From an uncultured Alteromonadaceae bacterium (GTDB lineage: Bacteria; Pseudomonadota; Gammaproteobacteria; Enterobacterales; Alteromonadaceae): a stretch of DNA of 36,452 nt. The stretch spans positions 1-36,452 of the forward strand of contig CANMXU010000037.1 of the NCBI GenBank assembly GCA_947501935.1, in the 5' to 3' direction. How positions within the stretch are numbered: position 1 is the first letter of the stretch; each line of letters begins with the position of its first letter. The notes beneath the pieces were generated by a model. That model saw only the letters and a program-made list of their open reading frames with translations. It ran no database searches and was not told the origin of the DNA. Position numbers and translations under genes: made by a program. Shown one piece after another: positions 33,838 to 36,452 of this stretch.

Positions 33838-34063
33838 TATTACTGAGGAGTCTTAGTAATAACCCAAAAACACCCACATATTATTCTAATTTGTTGATTT
33901 CATAGGTAATAGTATTGAATTCTATGTTGGATATTACTGAGAAGTCTTAGTTATATCCAAACCCTGACAAAAATTAAAAACATGTGCTTTCTAATGCTTT
34001 GAAATTATGGGATATTAATCAGAATTAAATAAAAGCTATGGGGCGGACATTACTGAGAAGTCT
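33838..34063. repeat. Three TACTGAG palindromic elements
   Basis: Copy 1 (33838-33861): TATTACT and AGTAATA around GAGGAGTCTT. Copy 2 (33929-33958): GGATATTACT and AGTTATATCC around GAGAAGTCTT. Copy 3 (34049-34063): ATTACTGAGAAGTCT, whose right arm is lost and which runs into GCGTTAGG. Spacing is 94 and 116 bases. The function is unknown; small hairpin elements or eroded attC-like sites are possible. Confidence 0.55.
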
Positions 34064-34091
34064 CCATAATAAGCGTTAGGTTTCAGGTTCG

Positions 34092-34418
34092 ATGTATTTC
34101 AAAACTGGTAATTACCCTGAATTAGATGGGTTAAATAAAAAACAGAAAAATGAGTTTGTTTCTGATGCTGTTAAGCTTCATAACAAATGGGTCAGTTTGC
34201 GGTTTTACTTTGTTATAGCATTACTTTTTATTTGTTCATTTTATGTGGCAGAAATTGAGGTAGCTTTATCGCTTCCAGATTGGACACCATGGGTTGTATT
34301 TCCTATTTTCGGTTTGTGTTTTTACATATATCTTTTATGGGAAATTAATGGTGCAGTTTTAAAAGCCGTTACACTGCACTCTAATCAACCTAACAAGCAA
34401 ATAAATCAGGACAAATAA
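34092..34418 (+). CDS. Cassette protein a: small membrane protein
   Basis: 108 aa with two membrane helices (about 36-54 and 69-89, FPIFGLCFYIYLLWEI). The last residues (SNQPNKQINQDK) are encoded by the attC site, as often in cassettes. AGG lies 5 bases before ATG 34092, which is 16 bases inside the cassette. Function unknown. Confidence 0.7.
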   Translation: MYFKTGNYPELDGLNKKQKNEFVSDAVKLHNKWVSLRFYFVIALLFICSFYVAEIEVALSLPDWTPWVVFPIFGLCFYIYLLWEINGAVLKAVTLHSNQPNKQINQDK

Positions 34419-34487
34419 CTGTTGGTTTTTGCTCCTTCGTCGCTTATTTTAACCAACTGATATTTGCCCATTATTAGGGCGTTATAT
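34388..34487 (+). other. attC site 1 (VCR-like)
   Basis: About 100 bases from ACCTAAC to GTTATAT. Inner arms AACAGTTGG/CCAACT-type repeats (GTTGG near 34421 and CCAAC near 34454) and the end hairpin GCCC...GGGC before GTTAT are typical. AACCTAAC complements the cassette start GTTAGGTT at 34075-34082. Confidence 0.85.
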
Positions 34488-34501
34488 TGCAAAAGGTAAG
34501 C

Positions 34502-34939
34502 ATGGAGTTCTATCCACCAAATGAAAGTAACTTCTCCATTCGTCTATTAAGAATGGTTATATTAATAGCGTTAGTTTTTGTACTTTCAAAGATGTTGTAT
34601 GAAGCTAATCAACTTGATTACTTCCCTAAGTATGTAAATGATCTTATTTTTGTTTTTTCGTGTATTTGTATTGGTTGGTTATTTCGCATCAAGAATTCAT
34701 GGAATTACTCTAAACAGGGGTTAATAGTCTCAGCTAACGCAAACTTATTTGGTTTTGTGTTTATTGTTGCTAAGGTTAATGGTGTAAATAAGTACCAATT
34801 TAGGCTTTGGAACCCAGATTCGCATAGCTTTACTATTAAATCTGACTTTGCTATCAAAATTTGCTTTAAACCAACTGAGAAAGTAGTCGTTGGTGGCTGT
34901 CATGTTTTATGCAAAAATCAAGAGATAAAACCAAATTAG
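34502..34939 (+). CDS. Cassette protein b: small membrane protein
   Basis: About 145 aa with two membrane helices (about 16-34 and 46-62) and a C-terminal beta-rich domain (KYQFRLWNPDSHSFTIKSDF). I chose ATG 34502 over the in-frame TTG at 34487, which lies in the attC, because AAAGG stands 6 bases before it. No family recognised. Confidence 0.65.
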   Translation: MEFYPPNESNFSIRLLRMVILIALVFVLSKMLYEANQLDYFPKYVNDLIFVFSCICIGWLFRIKNSWNYSKQGLIVSANANLFGFVFIVAKVNGVNKYQFRLWNPDSHSFTIKSDFAIKICFKPTEKVVVGGCHVLCKNQEIKPN

Positions 34940-34954
34940 ATTAGCGTACTTGCA

Positions 34955-35054
34955 ATATAACAAGTCATTAAAGCAGGACAAAAAACAGTTGGTTGTTGCT
35001 CCTTCGTCGCTTATTTTAACCAACTATTTTTAGCCTCTTAATGAGGCGTTAGCA
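34955..35054 (+). other. attC site 2 (VCR-like)
   Basis: Runs from ATATAAC to GTTAGCA with the same internal arms as sites 3 and 4 (TAACAAGTC, AACAGTTGG, TTTTAACCAAC, GCCTC...GAGGC). Its TTGCAATATAAC is the full complement of the cassette b start GTTATATTGCAA at 34481, which defines cassette b as 34482-35048. Confidence 0.88.
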
Positions 35055-35082
35055 GTACATTCAATTCAACTATGGAGATAAT

Positions 35083-35505
35083 ATGAAAAGTATTATATTA
35101 ATGATAATGATGGCATTCACATCAATATCTTTTGCTAAAGGACTAGAATCAGAGAAACAAGTTAGAGAATTTTCCGATAAATTAATGGATCAATTCATAG
35201 CGAAAAAATTTACAGAAGGCTTAAATTCAGCAAAAGAATATTGGCCACTTCCCGAAGTTGAAATAGATGGGTTAGGTAATCAAATTATCCAACAATGGCC
35301 TATTGTCGATCAAAGATTTGGACAAGCTATCGAAAAAGAGTTTGTAAAAGAAAAACGAATTGGTAAATCATTTTTACGATATTACTATCTTCATAAATTT
35401 GAGAACCATTCTATTTATTGGCAACTTGATTTCTACAAGCCGAAGAATGAATGGAAGATAAATTCAATAATATTCTTGGACACGTTAGAAACATTATATG
35501 AGTAA
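35083..35505 (+). CDS. Cassette protein c: secreted protein, possibly NTF2/DUF4019-like
   Basis: 140 aa with a clear Sec signal (MKSIILMIMMAFTSISFA, cut before KGLES). The mature part has helices followed by strands (SFLRYYYLHKFENHSIYWQLDFY, then EWKINSIIF), an order seen in NTF2-like small periplasmic proteins such as DUF4019; I am not sure of the family. GGAG is 7 bases before ATG. Confidence 0.65.
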   Translation: MKSIILMIMMAFTSISFAKGLESEKQVREFSDKLMDQFIAKKFTEGLNSAKEYWPLPEVEIDGLGNQIIQQWPIVDQRFGQAIEKEFVKEKRIGKSFLRYYYLHKFENHSIYWQLDFYKPKNEWKINSIIFLDTLETLYE

Positions 35506-35514
35506 TCATTGTAC

Positions 35515-35615
35515 TGCTAACAAGTCGTTAAAGCAGGACAAATAACAGTTGGCTTCTGCTCCTGCGTCGCTTATTTTAGCCAACATATTATTTGCCTCTT
35601 AACGAGGCGTTAGAG
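35515..35615 (+). other. attC site 3 (VCR-like)
   Basis: Runs from TGCTAAC to GTTAGAG. TGTACTGCTAAC just at its start complements GTTAGCAGTACA at the start of cassette c (35048), giving cassette c as 35049-35609. Nearly identical to site 4. Confidence 0.9.
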
Positions 35616-35621
35616 TTACAT

Positions 35622-35921
35622 GTGGAATTTCGAGTAAGGCTGAAACAGTCTGTTAAAAATTCTATATATAAAAAGTGCTTCAAAATAGTTATTTTGTTGT
35701 CACTAGGTTTGTATTTTTTCCCGGATAAAACCGGAGACTGTAAGTCTATTTACATTTTTGAGGCTTGTACATTTGAAGAAAAAACTGGAGTTATGGTGCT
35801 TTCTTTTGTCGTTGCCTTATTTTTTATAAAACTTGTATGGATTAAGTTGTTTATTCATGATGCTATAAAGTTCTTATTCAAGCAGCGTAACTCTAACAAG
35901 TCGTTAAAGCAGGACAAATAA
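35622..35921 (+). CDS. Cassette protein d: small membrane protein
   Basis: About 99 aa from GTG 35622, with AGAG 6 bases before it. An ATG two bases earlier is in another frame and closes after five codons. Two membrane helices (about 19-33 and 57-77) flank a short loop with two cysteines (GDCKSIYIFEACTF). The tail SNKSLKQDK is encoded by attC. No family recognised. Confidence 0.55.
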   Translation: MEFRVRLKQSVKNSIYKKCFKIVILLSLGLYFFPDKTGDCKSIYIFEACTFEEKTGVMVLSFVVALFFIKLVWIKLFIHDAIKFLFKQRNSNKSLKQDK

Positions 35922-35991
35922 CAGTTGGCTTTTGCTCCTGCGTCGCTTATTTTAGCCAACATATTATTTGCCTCTTAACGAGGCGTTATGT
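35891..35991 (+). other. attC site 4 (VCR-like)
   Basis: Runs from CTCTAAC to GTTATGT. GTAACTCTAAC complements the cassette d start GTTAGAGTTAC at 35609, giving cassette d as 35610-35985. The body differs from site 3 by only a base or so. Confidence 0.9.
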
Positions 35992-36003
35992 TTTTAGGCA
36001 ATC

Positions 36004-36381
36004 ATGAAGAAGAATCGTAAAAAAAAGAGTAGGCCTAGGAAAAATAGTAGCTATATACACTCTCCATATGTGAGTACGTTTACTAGGAAAGGGGAGTTTA
36101 TTGAATCAGCTAAGCTATCTGCTTTCGGTTTTTTGTTAAGCAGCCTATTTTTATCGTTCTCTACTTGGCAACTTTATAATGCAATTTATAAAAACTATGC
36201 CCTTTTTATTCAGCCGAGAGGCGGTTCTGCTTTGGAAAGTGAGCTAATACTTTTTATGAAAATCAATCTAAATAATGCACCGTTTGCGTTTGGTTTTATA
36301 ATAATTTTCTATTCATTTATTTGTTTACTGTGTACTACTTGTAACATTATATCTACTCATAACTGGTTAACAAAAACTTAG
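36004..36381 (+). CDS. Cassette protein e: small membrane protein, end altered by IS insertion
   Basis: 125 aa: a basic start (MKKNRKKKSRPRKNS), then two membrane helices (about 38-58 and 93-115). AGG lies 7 bases before ATG. The last codons and the stop (ACT TAG, 36376-36381) coincide with the first bases of the insertion-sequence end. The natural C-terminus and the attC of this cassette are therefore probably lost or displaced to the right. No family recognised. Confidence 0.6.
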   Translation: MKKNRKKKSRPRKNSSYIHSPYVSTFTRKGEFIESAKLSAFGFLLSSLFLSFSTWQLYNAIYKNYALFIQPRGGSALESELILFMKINLNNAPFAFGFIIIFYSFICLLCTTCNIISTHNWLTKT

Positions 36382-36452
36382 TATCAACTTTGAAGTGCAA
36401 CAAAAATAATTACCCATAAAAGCATTCCTCTGGTGTTTTATAGCCAAGTCGT
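36376..36452 (-). mobile_element. IS30-family element, one end (continues beyond the window)
   Basis: The outer end reads inward ACTTAGTATCAACTTTGAAG and is the inverted twin of 32523-32545. Behind it, after about 11 bases, begins the 3' end of a transposase gene. Only this terminus is inside the window, so its length and second end are unknown. Confidence 0.7.
36410..36452 (-). CDS. IS30-family transposase, C-terminal fragment
   Basis: The last 13 codons read RLGYKTPEECFYG and stop at 36410-36412. The R-x-L-G/R-L-G-Y/F-K-T-P-x-E pattern is the usual C-terminus of IS30-type DDE transposases. The rest of the gene lies to the right of the window; family assignment rests on this short piece and the adjacent terminal repeat. 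Confidence 0.65.
   Translation of the reverse strand, partial: RLGYKTPEECFYG

Larger units (their letters stand above)
33588..34075. other. Spacer between two divergent cassette groups
   Basis: No gene seen over about 490 bases. It holds the cassette-start half site of yefM-yoeB (GTTAGC on the minus strand, about 33604-33609), a GCCGC...GCGGC hairpin with seven T's (about 33611-33640), the second direct-repeat copy (33720-33787), and three TACTGAG elements (33838, 33929, 34049). It ends with GCGTTAGG, the start site of the plus-strand cassettes. Confidence 0.6.

Noticed and set aside
33588..34075. CRISPR array suggested by regular short repeats
   Set aside because: The three TACTGAG elements have unequal spacing (94 and 116 bases) and diverging arms, and there are no cas genes.

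Overview
The window looks like a chromosomal segment of a low-GC marine gammaproteobacterium, most likely Alteromonadales and near Colwelliaceae (Colwellia/Thalassotalea-like). The grounds are the AT-rich coding style, a 5S rRNA plus tRNA-Tyr pair closing an rRNA operon, a receiver+TPR protein, two RhlE-type helicases, DUF2750 and CWC small proteins, methyl-accepting chemotaxis proteins (MCPs), and a VCR-like integron cassette array. The genus is inference; no database was searched.

Layout. 1-205: end of an rRNA operon (5S, tRNA-Tyr). 208-7000: housekeeping-type genes: a degenerate receiver+TPR protein, two RhlE helicases, a YaiI protein, an acyl-CoA thioesterase, DUF2750 and a cysteine-rich CWC protein. 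7027-9273 (minus): a GH25 muramidase followed by two membrane proteins. 9761-17150 (plus): a six-gene operon that I regard as the best candidate for an undescribed system. It has three large proteins built from shared modules: A and C share an N-terminal module, A and B share an acidic coiled-coil tail, and C adds a beta-rich body and Ala/Gly-rich amphipathic repeats. These are followed by an 86-aa Nif11-like small protein, an enzyme-like 288-aa protein that may belong to the LynF/TruF/PatF peptide-prenyltransferase type, and a cysteine-rich lipoprotein. 17749-19299: a periplasmic sulfatase. 19388-22581 (minus): a two-gene unit with a sulfotransferase fused to an NRPS-type condensation domain and a DUF6208-like protein. 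22727-22801: a 24-aa small ORF. 23165-28909: a FadL-type porin and MCP operon, and a second, Cache-type MCP. 29017-31929 (minus): a secreted G8/beta-helix protein.

32182-36452 is a mobile region. A VCR-like array of four complete attC sites carries small membrane or secreted proteins on the plus strand. A yefM-yoeB toxin-antitoxin cassette lies in the opposite orientation, with a decayed attC and a DUF1841-like gene. No integrase gene is present, so it is a CALIN-type array as far as the window shows. The block is bracketed by identical 23-bp inverted copies of an insertion-sequence end; the right one belongs to an IS30-family transposase that runs off the window.

How genes may work together (inference): the A-F operon resembles a structural-protein assembly linked to a modified small peptide. 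The sulfotransferase-condensation/DUF6208 pair looks like a small sulfated-metabolite or lipid module. The FadL-MCP pair may couple uptake of hydrophobic compounds to chemotaxis.
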